From: Paeniglutamicibacter quisquiliarum
GTDB lineage: Bacteria; Actinomycetota; Actinomycetes; Actinomycetales; Micrococcaceae
DNA length: 64,000 bases
NCBI RefSeq assembly: GCF_019084045.1
Contig: NZ_JAHRED010000006.1
Location: 62,001-126,000 of the forward strand
Direction: 5' to 3'
The notes below the pieces were generated by a model. The model searched no databases. It had not been told where the DNA came from and saw only the letters and a program-made list of their open reading frames with translations. Shown piece by piece: positions 35,497 through 43,754 of the stretch. Position 1 is the stretch's first letter, and each line of letters opens with the position of its first letter. A program made the position numbers and the translations under genes.

Positions 35497-35931
35497 TTAG
35501 TTGTTCAGTTCGGGGGATAGTTCGTCAAAAACCCAGCTGAACATGTCCAGGACGTATTCGCTGAAGGTTCCTTCTTCGCTCTTCCAGATGCCGCGGGCGT
35601 TCTGGCGGCGGTACACAATCGGGTCGGGGACCTCGAGCTGGTCCACGCGGATGCCCCACACGTACTTTTCCTCTTCGTCCTCCAGGAACAGGAGATAGCC
35701 GTCCTCGACCTCCAGCTCGTCGGGATCGAAGAAGTAATGGTACGCCTCCATCAGGTCCTCGCAGCCGCCCAATGCCAGATAGAACTCTCGCAGCACCAGC
35801 GGGATGGGGGAGGGGACCAGGGACAGGGCGTCGTCGAGCTCGGACTCGGTCAACCCGTCCTCAACCTGCCACTCGTCCTCAAGGTACAACGGAACCAGCG
35901 AACGGAACTTCTCAAGGAACATTTCAGCCAT
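35497..35931 (-). CDS. SMI1/KNR4 (SUKH)-like small acidic protein
   Basis: A 144-aa acidic protein that resembles the SUKH superfamily. It has IPLVLREFYLALGG near residues 40-55, then DGYLLFLEDEEEKYVWGI, then PDPIVYRR, and FSEYVLDMFSWV at the C-terminus. SUKH proteins are often immunity partners of secreted toxins, but no toxin gene is next to it. It lies just upstream of the HIT gene on the same strand. ATG 35931 is chosen because TAGAAT lies seven bases upstream; the ATG three codons earlier sits inside that -10. The function is unknown. Confidence 0.6.
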   Translation of the reverse strand: MAEMFLEKFRSLVPLYLEDEWQVEDGLTESELDDALSLVPSPIPLVLREFYLALGGCEDLMEAYHYFFDPDELEVEDGYLLFLEDEEEKYVWGIRVDQLEVPDPIVYRRQNARGIWKSEEGTFSEYVLDMFSWVFDELSPELNN

Positions 35932-35956
35932 GTCACCCATTCTATCGGGCGGGGTG

Positions 35957-37363
35957 CTAGTTCAAGTCCATGGCCGTGAGCGCGAGCCACAATTGCACGC
36001 GGTCGGCCGTTTTCGTCGGGTCGTAGCCGGAGAGCTCGCTGATCTGCTGCAGCCGGTAGCGGACGGTATTGCGGTGCAATCCCAGGGCATCGGCCACGGC
36101 CCCGACGCTCCCGTCGAGTTCCAGGTAGCTGCGCAATGTGCCCAACAACTCGGCAGAGTGCTTCTTGTCAAAGGCCTGCAGCGGTTCCAGGGCCTCCTGC
36201 GCCAGGGCATGCAGCGGCACGTCGCGGGCCGCGAGCAGCAGGGAAGTCAGCGAGAGCTTGGAGGGGGTGTTCAGCCGTTCGCCGTGGCGCAGCGCCTCGA
36301 TGGCCTCGAAGAAACTCCAGCGCAGGCCGTTGGGCTGGGTGTAGCCGCCGCCGAAACCGACGCGCGCCCCGATGCCCGCCCCCTGCAGGTACTTGTCGAT
36401 CCCGTCGGCCAGTGGCGCTCCGTCGTGCAGCGCCACGACCAGCGCGAGCCTGTCATCGACGATGGCCGAGACCGCGTAATCGAATTCCGGCGGGACGGGC
36501 AGGGTGCGCAGGGCCTTTTCCTGGCCCGGAGCCGCTGCCACCAACACGACCGAGTGCGGCTGGCTGGGTGCCACGCCGATTCCCTGCAGCCTGGCGTTGG
36601 CCTCGGAGCCCGTGAGCGTTCCTGCCAGGAGGTCCGAGAACGCCTGCCCTGCGACCAGCCGCGTGGATTCGCGCAGCCGCGACTGGTTGGCCAGTTCCAG
36701 CCCGATCAGGCCCTGGGCGTAGTCCACGAGGCCGTCGTGCCCGTAGGGCTCGGCCAGGTGCAGGGTGCACTTGTCCCGCAGTCCGGTGGCGATGGGCACC
36801 TCGTGCCACGAGTCCTCACCCAGTTCCGGCCCGTGGATCCGCGCGGCGAACTGGGTCAGCGCCACCGCGGTCCCCAGCATGCGGGAGAGCTCGTGCAGCA
36901 TGGCCCGCAGGCCGCCGGTGAGCAGCGTGGAGGCCAGCTGCTGGTGGCCCTTGAGCAGCTGCTCGAGCCGCTGCAGGTGGTCGGCGTTCAGCGCATCGGC
37001 AATGAGCTTGGTGATGGCCATGAACGGTGTTTCGTAGGGAACCTCGAAGACCGGCAGGCCCAGCTCGGTCGCCTCGCGGATCACGGCGGCGGGCACGGAG
37101 CGGTGGCTCAGCCCGGTCCCGTACCCCAGGGCCAGGACGCCGGCCGCGTGAACCGTCCGAACAAACGACTCCTGGTTGGCGATCGTGGTCTGCCGCAGGC
37201 CCGTGGTGAGCACTATGGCCCCGGTGGTGAGGAAGGGGGAAGGGTCGCGCAGTTCGGTGACGGCCGCCCATTCGATGGGGGTCTCACCCACGGCGGAAAA
37301 GTCCGTGTGCGCCTTGAGCCCGAGGCTCTTGGACTCTAGAAGTTTCAACAGGGTGATGGCCAT
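35957..37363 (-). CDS. PucR-family transcriptional regulator, GabR-like
   Basis: A 468-aa regulator. It has an N-terminal PucR sensory domain (EWAAVTELRDPSPFLTTGAIVLTTG), a central GGDEF-like region, and a C-terminal PucR helix-turn-helix (VGAVADALGLHRNTVRYRLQQI). It diverges from the NSS transporter gene, and gabT lies beyond that. A PucR-type protein, GabR, controls GABA use in Corynebacterium glutamicum, so the same role is likely here. The start ATG is six bases after TAGTAT on the minus strand, so the mRNA should be leaderless. Confidence 0.85.
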   Translation of the reverse strand: MAITLLKLLESKSLGLKAHTDFSAVGETPIEWAAVTELRDPSPFLTTGAIVLTTGLRQTTIANQESFVRTVHAAGVLALGYGTGLSHRSVPAAVIREATELGLPVFEVPYETPFMAITKLIADALNADHLQRLEQLLKGHQQLASTLLTGGLRAMLHELSRMLGTAVALTQFAARIHGPELGEDSWHEVPIATGLRDKCTLHLAEPYGHDGLVDYAQGLIGLELANQSRLRESTRLVAGQAFSDLLAGTLTGSEANARLQGIGVAPSQPHSVVLVAAAPGQEKALRTLPVPPEFDYAVSAIVDDRLALVVALHDGAPLADGIDKYLQGAGIGARVGFGGGYTQPNGLRWSFFEAIEALRHGERLNTPSKLSLTSLLLAARDVPLHALAQEALEPLQAFDKKHSAELLGTLRSYLELDGSVGAVADALGLHRNTVRYRLQQISELSGYDPTKTADRVQLWLALTAMDLN

Positions 37364-37475
37364 GCACCAATACTATGAAAGTTTTTGTGCATTCGTACGA
37401 CAGAAGGCGGCGGCAGCGGGAGATAAAGCGCGCGGTGACCTGTGGCCACGCTCACCAGTGGGTTAACGTAGGTGC

Positions 37476-39056
37476 ATGACCACAGCATCTTCGGGCGGGA
37501 CGCCACTGGCGGCACCCGTCGGCAGGGAGACCTTCTCCTCGCGCAAACTCTTCATCCTCTCCGCCATCGGCTCCGCCGTCGGCCTCGGGAACATCTGGCG
37601 CTTCCCGTACATCGCGTACGAAAACGGAGGCGGCGCCTTCCTGATTCCTTATCTGGCAGCACTGCTGTCAGCGGGCATCCCGCTGCTCTTCCTCGACTAC
37701 GCGATCGGGCACAAGTTCCGCGGTTCAGCGCCGCTGGCCTACCGCCGCATGCACCGCGGCGCCGAGGTCCTGGGCTGGTGGCAGGTGCTCGTTTGCTTCA
37801 TCATCGCCATCTACTACGCGGTCATCATTGCCTGGGCCGCGATGTACACCTGGTTCTCGGTGACGCAGGCCTGGGGCGACGACCCCGGCGCCTTCTTCAC
37901 CGGCGAGTTCCTCGAGGTCTCCGAGACGGTGAACGTCGGCTTCAACTTCGTGCCGGGTGTTTTCTGGCCACTGCTGCTCACCTGGGTTGCCGTCATCGGC
38001 ATCATGGTCGCCGGCGTGCGCAAGGGCATCTCGCGGGCCAACGGCTTCTTCCTGCCGCTGCTCGTCGTGATGTTCGTGTTGCTCGTGGCCCAGTCGCTGT
38101 TCCTGCCCGGGGCCATCGACGGACTGAACGCATTCTTCACCCCGAATTGGGCCGCACTGGGAGATCCCAGCGTGTGGGCGGCAGCCTACGGACACATCTT
38201 CTTCTCGCTCTCGGTGGCCTTCGGCATCATGATCACCTACTCCTCCTATCTCAAGCGCAAGACCGACCTGACCGGTTCGGGCATGGTCGTCGCGTTCTCC
38301 AACTCGGCGTTTGAAATCCTCGCCGGCATCGGTGTCTTCGCGGCCCTGGGCTTCATGGCGTTCACCGCGGGCTCGACCGTGGGCGACGTCGCGGTGCCCG
38401 GCATCGGGCTCGCCTTCATCGCCTTCCCGACGATCGTTTCGGAGGCGCCGTTGGGTGGGCTGATGGGCGTGCTGTTCTTCGGTTCGTTGGTATTCGCGGG
38501 TATCACCTCGCTGATCTCCATCCTGGAGGTCATTGTCGCCGCGGTGCAGGACAAGTTGGGCTGGCCGCGCGTGAAGGCCTCGCTGGCAGTGAGCATCCCG
38601 GTGGCGTTCATCTCGCTGCTGCTCTTCCCGACGGCCACCGGCCTGTATCTGCTTGACACCTTCGATGCCTTTGTGAACAGCTTCGGCATCCTGGCCGGCG
38701 CGCTGGTTGCCGTGATCCTGGTTGCCTGGTTCCTGCGCAAGCTGCCGATGCTCTCGGACCACCTGAACAGGGTCTCCTCGGTGCGCATGCGCTCCGTCTG
38801 GATCGCCTTGGTCGCAGTGGTGGCCCCTGTGGTGTTGGGCTACATCCTGATCAACGAGTTCATTTCCAAGATCGGGACAACTTACGAGGACTACCCGACC
38901 TGGTTTGTCGGGGTCTTCGGCTGGGGCATGGCCGCCGCGCTTGTTGTCGTGGCCGTGGTGCTCACTCTCATCCCGTGGAGCTCCAAATCCAAGCTGCACC
39001 ACGATCCCGAATACGCGGCCCTGATCGCCGCGGAAGAAAAGGAGGAAGGACGATGA
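37476..39056 (+). CDS. Neurotransmitter:sodium symporter family transporter (MetP/GABA-type)
   Basis: Na+-coupled amino-acid importer of the NSS/SLC6 family (526 aa, about twelve helices). The unwound TM1 reads GSAVGLGNIWRFPYIAYENGGGAF, the family hallmark. The small subunit gene metS overlaps its stop by ATGA, as in the MetPS methionine/alanine importer of Corynebacterium. Position beside a GabR-like regulator and near gabT raises the alternative of GABA transport. ATG 37476 is six bases after TAACGT, suggesting a leaderless mRNA. The substrate is undecided. Confidence 0.9.
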   Translation: MTTASSGGTPLAAPVGRETFSSRKLFILSAIGSAVGLGNIWRFPYIAYENGGGAFLIPYLAALLSAGIPLLFLDYAIGHKFRGSAPLAYRRMHRGAEVLGWWQVLVCFIIAIYYAVIIAWAAMYTWFSVTQAWGDDPGAFFTGEFLEVSETVNVGFNFVPGVFWPLLLTWVAVIGIMVAGVRKGISRANGFFLPLLVVMFVLLVAQSLFLPGAIDGLNAFFTPNWAALGDPSVWAAAYGHIFFSLSVAFGIMITYSSYLKRKTDLTGSGMVVAFSNSAFEILAGIGVFAALGFMAFTAGSTVGDVAVPGIGLAFIAFPTIVSEAPLGGLMGVLFFGSLVFAGITSLISILEVIVAAVQDKLGWPRVKASLAVSIPVAFISLLLFPTATGLYLLDTFDAFVNSFGILAGALVAVILVAWFLRKLPMLSDHLNRVSSVRMRSVWIALVAVVAPVVLGYILINEFISKIGTTYEDYPTWFVGVFGWGMAAALVVVAVVLTLIPWSSKSKLHHDPEYAALIAAEEKEEGR

Positions 39057-39190
39057 CTCCCATCGCAATCACCTTTCTGGTGATCTCCATCCTGACCGTG
39101 TGGGGCGGGCTGGGGCTCGCCCTGGTCAACCTGTCCCGGCACCCCGAGGACGAGGGCCACCTGCCCGAGGAGATCGCCCCGGAGCTTTAG
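39053..39190 (+). CDS. metS: MetS-type small subunit of the NSS transporter
   Basis: A 45-aa protein with one membrane helix (ITFLVISILTVWGGLGLALV) and an acidic tail ending LPEEIAPEL. This matches the methionine/alanine importer small subunit MetS, needed for activity of MetP in Corynebacterium. It starts at an ATG overlapping the transporter stop codon. It is too small to be found easily by length alone, but the context makes it firm. Confidence 0.88.
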   Translation: MTPIAITFLVISILTVWGGLGLALVNLSRHPEDEGHLPEEIAPEL

Positions 39191-39197
39191 CCAACAC

Positions 39198-39274
39198 GAC
39201 GTGTAACCACACGTCAGCCCCTTGACCGGCCCGGTGCGGCGGCAGGAACTTCCTGCCGCCGCACCGGGCCGGTC
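39198..39274 (+). terminator. Tandem hairpins after metS, the second exceptionally long
   Basis: The first is GACGTGT-AACC-ACACGTC at 39198-39215. The second pairs 39224-39248 perfectly with 39250-39274 (25 complementary bases per arm, so about 23 bp plus a tight loop around AACTT), starting GACCGGCCCGG. No T-run follows. Confidence 0.8.
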
Positions 39275-39483
39275 GTGTGTGAGGCCGGCGCCCGGGCGGC
39301 CTGTGCATTTGCACTGGAATCCGGGATTCCGACTGTGCCAATTCCACTGGCGGGCGCTGTGGCGCGCGGCATAGGCTACTGGGTAGTAGAGACCACCAAC
39401 ACACCGGGTTCCAGGGTGCCCCGGTGCCCGGACCGCAACGGCCCCGGCACCGGCAGCCAGGTCCGGGAAAGGACTGAACCTTC

Positions 39484-40824
39484 ATGGACATCACCTATCG
39501 CATCGAGCAAAAGCGACACATCGGCGGCGCATTCCCCGGGCCCAAGTCGGCGGAGCTCGCGGCCCGCCGCGCCAACGCCGTCGCACTGGGCGTGGCATCT
39601 GCCATGCCCGTCTACGTGGCGGACGCCGACGGCGGGATCATCGTGGATGTCGACGGCAACGCCATCATCGACCTGGGCTCGGGCATCGCGGTGACGTCGG
39701 TCGGCGCGTCCAACGAAAAGGTCGCGGCCGCGGTTGCAGCGCAGGCCGCCCGCTTCACCCACACCTGCTTCATGGTCACCCCCTACGAGGGATACGTCGA
39801 GCTGGCCGAAAAGCTCGCCGAGATCAGCCCGGGCACCCACGCCAAGAAGGCGGTCTTCTTCAACTCCGGCTCCGAGGCCGTCGAAAACGCCATCAAGGTG
39901 GCCCGGGTGGCCACCGGACGCACCGCGGTGGTCGCCTTCGACCACGCCTACCATGGCCGCACCAACCTGACCATGGGCCTGACGGCCAAGGCCGCCCCGT
40001 ACAAGCGCGGCTTCGGCCCGCTGGCCTCGGAAATCTACCGCATGCCCATGAGCTACCCGTTCCGCGAGGAGAACCCGAACATCTCCGGCAAGGAAGCCGC
40101 CGAGCGCGCCATCCTGGCCATGGAAAAGCAGATCGGCGGCGACCAGATCGCGGCCATCATCATCGAGCCGATCCAGGGCGAGGGCGGCTTCATCGTCCCG
40201 GCCGACGGCTTCCTCCCCCGCCTGGCCGAGTGGGCCAGGGAACAGGGCATCGTCTTCGTCGCCGACGAGGTGCAGGCAGGCTTCTGCCGCGCCGGTGCCT
40301 GGTTCGCCTCGGAGATTGAGGGCATCGTCCCGGACATCATCACCGTGGCCAAGGGGATTGCCGGAGGCATGCCGCTCTCGGGCATCGTGGGCCGGGCCGA
40401 TCTCCTGGACTCGGTCCACCCCGGCGGCCTGGGCGGCACCTACGGCGGCAATCCGGTTGCGGTTGCGGCGGCGCTGGAGACCATCAGGTTCATGGAAGAG
40501 CAGGACCTCTCGGCCCGTGCCCGCGAGATCGAGGGGCAGTTCTTCACCCGCATGCGCAAGCTTCAGTCCGAGGTCCCGGCCATCGGCGACATCCGCGGAC
40601 GCGGCGCCATGGTGGCCATCGAGCTGGTCAAGGCCGGCGGCATCGAGCCGGACGCCGAGATCACCAAGAAGATCGCCGCCGACTGCCTCGCCGAGGGCGT
40701 GCTGATCCTGACCTGTGGAACCTACGGCAACGTCATCCGCCTGCTTCCCCCGCTGGTCATCGGCGACGAGCTGCTGGCCGAGGCGTTCGAGGTCCTCGAA
40801 AAGGCCATCCGCGCCAACGCCTAG
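39484..40824 (+). CDS. gabT: 4-Aminobutyrate aminotransferase GabT
   Basis: Class-III PLP aminotransferase (446 aa) converting GABA and 2-oxoglutarate to succinate semialdehyde and glutamate. The PLP Lys is K290 in TVAKGIAGGMPLSG. Other blocks are FFNSGSEAVENAIKVAR, AYHGRTNLTMGLT, IIEPIQGEGGFI and VADEVQAGFCRAG. ATG 39484 has AAAGGA upstream. A possible -10, TAGGCT, lies near 39373. The usual partner gabD (succinate semialdehyde dehydrogenase) is not adjacent; rarD follows in the opposite direction. A GabR-like gene 2.1 kb upstream is the likely regulator. Confidence 0.92.
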   Translation: MDITYRIEQKRHIGGAFPGPKSAELAARRANAVALGVASAMPVYVADADGGIIVDVDGNAIIDLGSGIAVTSVGASNEKVAAAVAAQAARFTHTCFMVTPYEGYVELAEKLAEISPGTHAKKAVFFNSGSEAVENAIKVARVATGRTAVVAFDHAYHGRTNLTMGLTAKAAPYKRGFGPLASEIYRMPMSYPFREENPNISGKEAAERAILAMEKQIGGDQIAAIIIEPIQGEGGFIVPADGFLPRLAEWAREQGIVFVADEVQAGFCRAGAWFASEIEGIVPDIITVAKGIAGGMPLSGIVGRADLLDSVHPGGLGGTYGGNPVAVAAALETIRFMEEQDLSARAREIEGQFFTRMRKLQSEVPAIGDIRGRGAMVAIELVKAGGIEPDAEITKKIAADCLAEGVLILTCGTYGNVIRLLPPLVIGDELLAEAFEVLEKAIRANA

Positions 40825-40853
40825 CCGGTCCCCGGCAGGACCGGGAAGTGGGT

Positions 40854-40902
40854 CGGCGGGCTGTCCAGTTTCCTGGACAACCCGCCGGCCCGCTTCTTTT
40901 TT
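40854..40902 (+). terminator. Intrinsic terminator after gabT
   Basis: CGGCGGG-CTGTCCAG pairs with CTGGACA-ACCCGCCG with one mismatch and a short loop, then CTTCTTTTTT. It lies between convergent gabT and rarD. Confidence 0.85.
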
Positions 40903-40913
40903 CGTGCCGCGCC

Positions 40914-41870
40914 CTAGCCGACCTTGACCGGCACGATGCGGCGGGGCAGGCGGGCCATGTCGATGCAGAGCAGGATCACCGCGACCCAGACCAGCGAAAA
41001 ACCGATCAGGCGTTCGGGGGGCATGGGTTCCTTGAAGACCACCAGGGCCACGATGAACTGCAGGATGGGGGCCAGGAACTGCAGCGTTCCAATCGTGGTC
41101 AGCGGCAGGCGCCGCGCGGCCGCCCCGAAGAGCAGCAGCGGCACGGCGGTGATGATTCCGCTGGAGGCCATCAGCCAGAAGTGGGCGGGCCCGGAGGAAA
41201 GCACCGTGTCGGTGTTCGTGGCCACCAGCCACGCCATGAACCCGAGCGCCGGGAGCGCCAGGATCGCCGTCTCCATGCTGAGCGAGGTCAGTGCGGTGGC
41301 GGTGCGGCCCACCCGGTTTTTCACGAAGCCATAGAATCCAAAGGAGAACGCCAGGACCAGCGCAACCCAGGGAACGTTGCCGTAGGCAAACGACAGCGTC
41401 GTGACGGCGGCCAGGCCGAATCCGATGGCCACCCACTGCAGCGGGCGCAGCCTTTCCTTCAGGAAGACCACGCCCAGGGCGATCGACACCAGCGGATTGA
41501 TGAAGTAGCCCAGCGCCGCCTCCGCCGCGTGCCCGTTGAGCACCGCATAGGTGTAGGTCAGCCAGTTCACCGCAATGAGGACCGATGCCACGGCGAGGCG
41601 TGCCATCGCCCGGCGGTCGCGGCCCAGCGCGGTGAAGCGGCGCCAATTCCGGGTCGCCAGCAGCAGGACCGCACAGAACACCACCGAGAAGACGATCCGG
41701 CCGGCGACGATTTCCAGGGGAGAGGCGATGGAAATGGTGAGGAAGTACAGCGGCAGTATTCCCCACAGGCCGTACGCGCCCAGGCCCTGGAGCAGCCCGG
41801 CATGGCGTTCGTTTGCGGGGGCGCTCGAAGCCGCGGTGGTCGTCGTTGCCGGGGAGGGCATCTGGGTCAT
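40914..41870 (-). CDS. rarD: EamA-family transporter RarD
   Basis: A ten-helix drug/metabolite transporter of 318 aa. The start GLLQGLGAYGLWGILPLYF, VNWLTYTYAVLNGHAAEAALGYFINPLVS and FLAPILQFIVALVVFKEP are characteristic of RarD (chloramphenicol-sensitivity protein). The transported substrate is not known for the family. It converges with gabT across a terminator. Confidence 0.9.
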   Translation of the reverse strand: MTQMPSPATTTTAASSAPANERHAGLLQGLGAYGLWGILPLYFLTISIASPLEIVAGRIVFSVVFCAVLLLATRNWRRFTALGRDRRAMARLAVASVLIAVNWLTYTYAVLNGHAAEAALGYFINPLVSIALGVVFLKERLRPLQWVAIGFGLAAVTTLSFAYGNVPWVALVLAFSFGFYGFVKNRVGRTATALTSLSMETAILALPALGFMAWLVATNTDTVLSSGPAHFWLMASSGIITAVPLLLFGAAARRLPLTTIGTLQFLAPILQFIVALVVFKEPMPPERLIGFSLVWVAVILLCIDMARLPRRIVPVKVG

Positions 41871-42219
41871 GGTCGCTTCAACCGCGTTTGCATGGTTTCC
41901 ATTCCGGGTGTGCGTGTCCGCGGGGCGTTCACGCTGGTCGGTGTCGGCCGTGGGCCGGAGTCAGGCGCCGTGCCCGGCACGGGTGCCGGGCGTCGCGCCG
42001 GGGCGCAGCCTGCGTCGCAACCGAGCCTATCGCGCGCCGGGTGCCCGGGATGACGGGCCCGTGGGGCCCCCGCTGCCGGGCGCCCGATTCGCGCGGGTCC
42101 GGCCCCGGGGAGGGTGAGCATGCCCACACCGGTTCACGTTTAGTGGCCGCGGCCAATTAGACTAGCGTGGCGTGCGCTATTTGCGCGCCCGAATGATCAT
42201 TCTCCGGAAGGAACCCCTC
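41871..42219. other. Intergenic region between divergent rarD and ferredoxin reductase
   Basis: About 350 bp, very GC-rich, with no supported gene. It has a perfect 8-bp hairpin (GCCCGGCA-CGGG-TGCCGGGC, 41972-41991). TAGACT at 42158-42163 is the likely -10 of the reductase gene, leaving a leader of about 50 nt with the GGAAGGA ribosome binding site. Confidence 0.55.
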
Positions 42220-43617
42220 GTGTCCGATTCAGCAGTTCGCCCGCTCCGTGTCGCCATCATCGGGGCAGGTCCGGCTGGCGTCTATGCTGCCGACATTCTC
42301 ACCAAGGCGGAGCGTGAATTCGAGGTAAGCATCGACCTGCTCGATGCCTACCCCGCTCCCTACGGCCTGATCCGCTACGGCGTGGCCCCGGACCACCCGC
42401 GGATCAAGGGGATCGTCAATGCCCTGCACAAGGTCCTTGACCGGGGGGACATCCGCTTCCTGGGCAACGTGACCTACGGACGCGACCTGACGCTGCACGA
42501 CATCCGCGACATGTACGACGCCGTCATCTTCGCCACCGGCGCCATCAAGGACGCCCGCATGGACATCCCGGGAATCGACCTCGAAGGGTCATTCGGGGCC
42601 GCCGACTTCGTCTCCTGGTACGACGGACAGCCAGACGTGCCGCGGACCTGGCCGCTCGAGGCCAAGCAGATCGCCGTCCTGGGCAACGGCAACGTCGCCC
42701 TGGACGTGGCGCGCGTGCTCTCCAAGCACGCCGAGGACCTGCTGGTCACCGAGATCCCGGAGAACGTCTTTGAGTGCCTGAAGGATTCGCCCGTCACCGA
42801 CGTCCACATCTTCGGACGCCGGGGACCGGCACAGGTGAAGTTCACCCCGCTTGAACTTCGCGAACTGAGCCACAGCCGCGACGTCGACATCGTGCTCTAC
42901 CCCGAGGACTTCGAGTTCGACGAGGCCTCCGATGCGCTGATCAAGTCCAACAACCAGGTCAAGACGATGGTCAACACGCTGACCAACTGGATCGTCGAGG
43001 AACAGGACACCGGCGCCTCGCGCCGCCTGCACCTGCACTTCCTGCACAACCCGATCGAGGTCACCGGCGAGGATGGCAAGGTCACCGGAATCAAGTTCGA
43101 GCGCCAGGAACTAGACGGCACCGGCAATGTCAAGGGCACCGGGGAATTCATCGACTACCCGGTGCAGGCGGTGTACCGGGCCATCGGGTACCTCGGCTCC
43201 GAGCTGGCCGAGCTCGAATTCGACGAGAAGCGCGGCGTCATCCCCAACGAGGGCGGGCGGGTGCTTGACGCCGCCGGCGCGCACGTGCCGGGCCTCTACG
43301 CCACGGGTTGGATCAAGCGCGGACCCGTGGGCCTGATCGGCCACACCAAGGGAGATGCGCTGGAGACCATCGGCAACCTGCTCGAGGACCGACTGTCGCT
43401 GCCGGTTGCCTCCAACCCCGACGAGGACGCAATCATCGAGCTGCTGGAGTCCCGCGGCGTTGAATACACGACCTGGGACGGCTGGAAGAAGCTGGACGCG
43501 CACGAGATTTCCCTGGGCGCGGCGGCCACCCCGACGCCGACCTCCAACGGCCCGGTGGACCGCGCCCGCATCAAGGTTGTCGAACGCGAGGAAATGGTCA
43601 GGATCTCACGGGGCTAA
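42220..43617 (+). CDS. fprA: Ferredoxin/adrenodoxin-type NADP+ reductase (FprA family)
   Basis: FAD flavoprotein (465 aa) moving electrons between NADPH and ferredoxins. It has the FAD motif IIGAGPAGVYAAD, LIRYGVAPDHPRIKG, the NADPH motif VLGNGNVALDVARVL, FGRRGPAQVKFTPLELREL and the C-terminal GWIKRGPVGLIGHTKGDALET. GTG 42220 is chosen because GGAAGGA lies seven bases before it, although the frame is open for 16 more codons. A possible partner is a ferredoxin or cytochrome P450 system elsewhere. A strong terminator separates it from catalase. Confidence 0.92.
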   Translation: MSDSAVRPLRVAIIGAGPAGVYAADILTKAEREFEVSIDLLDAYPAPYGLIRYGVAPDHPRIKGIVNALHKVLDRGDIRFLGNVTYGRDLTLHDIRDMYDAVIFATGAIKDARMDIPGIDLEGSFGAADFVSWYDGQPDVPRTWPLEAKQIAVLGNGNVALDVARVLSKHAEDLLVTEIPENVFECLKDSPVTDVHIFGRRGPAQVKFTPLELRELSHSRDVDIVLYPEDFEFDEASDALIKSNNQVKTMVNTLTNWIVEEQDTGASRRLHLHFLHNPIEVTGEDGKVTGIKFERQELDGTGNVKGTGEFIDYPVQAVYRAIGYLGSELAELEFDEKRGVIPNEGGRVLDAAGAHVPGLYATGWIKRGPVGLIGHTKGDALETIGNLLEDRLSLPVASNPDEDAIIELLESRGVEYTTWDGWKKLDAHEISLGAAATPTPTSNGPVDRARIKVVEREEMVRISRG

Positions 43618-43629
43618 GCTATAGGTGGG

Positions 43630-43681
43630 CAGGGGCCCGTATTTTTCGAAGTAGCGGAAAATACGGGTCCCTGTTCTTGCT
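43630..43681 (+). terminator. Intrinsic terminator after fprA
   Basis: A 16-bp stem (CAGGGGCCCGTATTTT with its complement, one G-T pair) encloses a 12-nt loop and is followed by TTCTTGCTT. The A/T-rich inner stem would also give a T-run in reverse, so it may act in both directions. Confidence 0.85.
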
Positions 43682-43688
43682 TAACGGC

Positions 43689-43726
43689 GAAGCGGCCCGG
43701 CCTCCCGCAGGAGACCGGGCCGCTTC
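43689..43726 (-). terminator. Terminator hairpin of katA
   Basis: GAAGCGGCCCGG / CCGGGCCGCTTC is a 12-bp stem with a nested CTCC-CGCA-GGAG, 28 bp beyond the catalase stop. Confidence 0.7.
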
Positions 43727-43754
43727 ACCGGTGGCGGCCGGAGCCGGAGGCCGG

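Noticed and set aside
39376-41766. A 796-codon minus-strand frame across gabT
   Set aside because: It is antisense to gabT and only partly frame-shifted from rarD; both real genes have diagnostic motifs.
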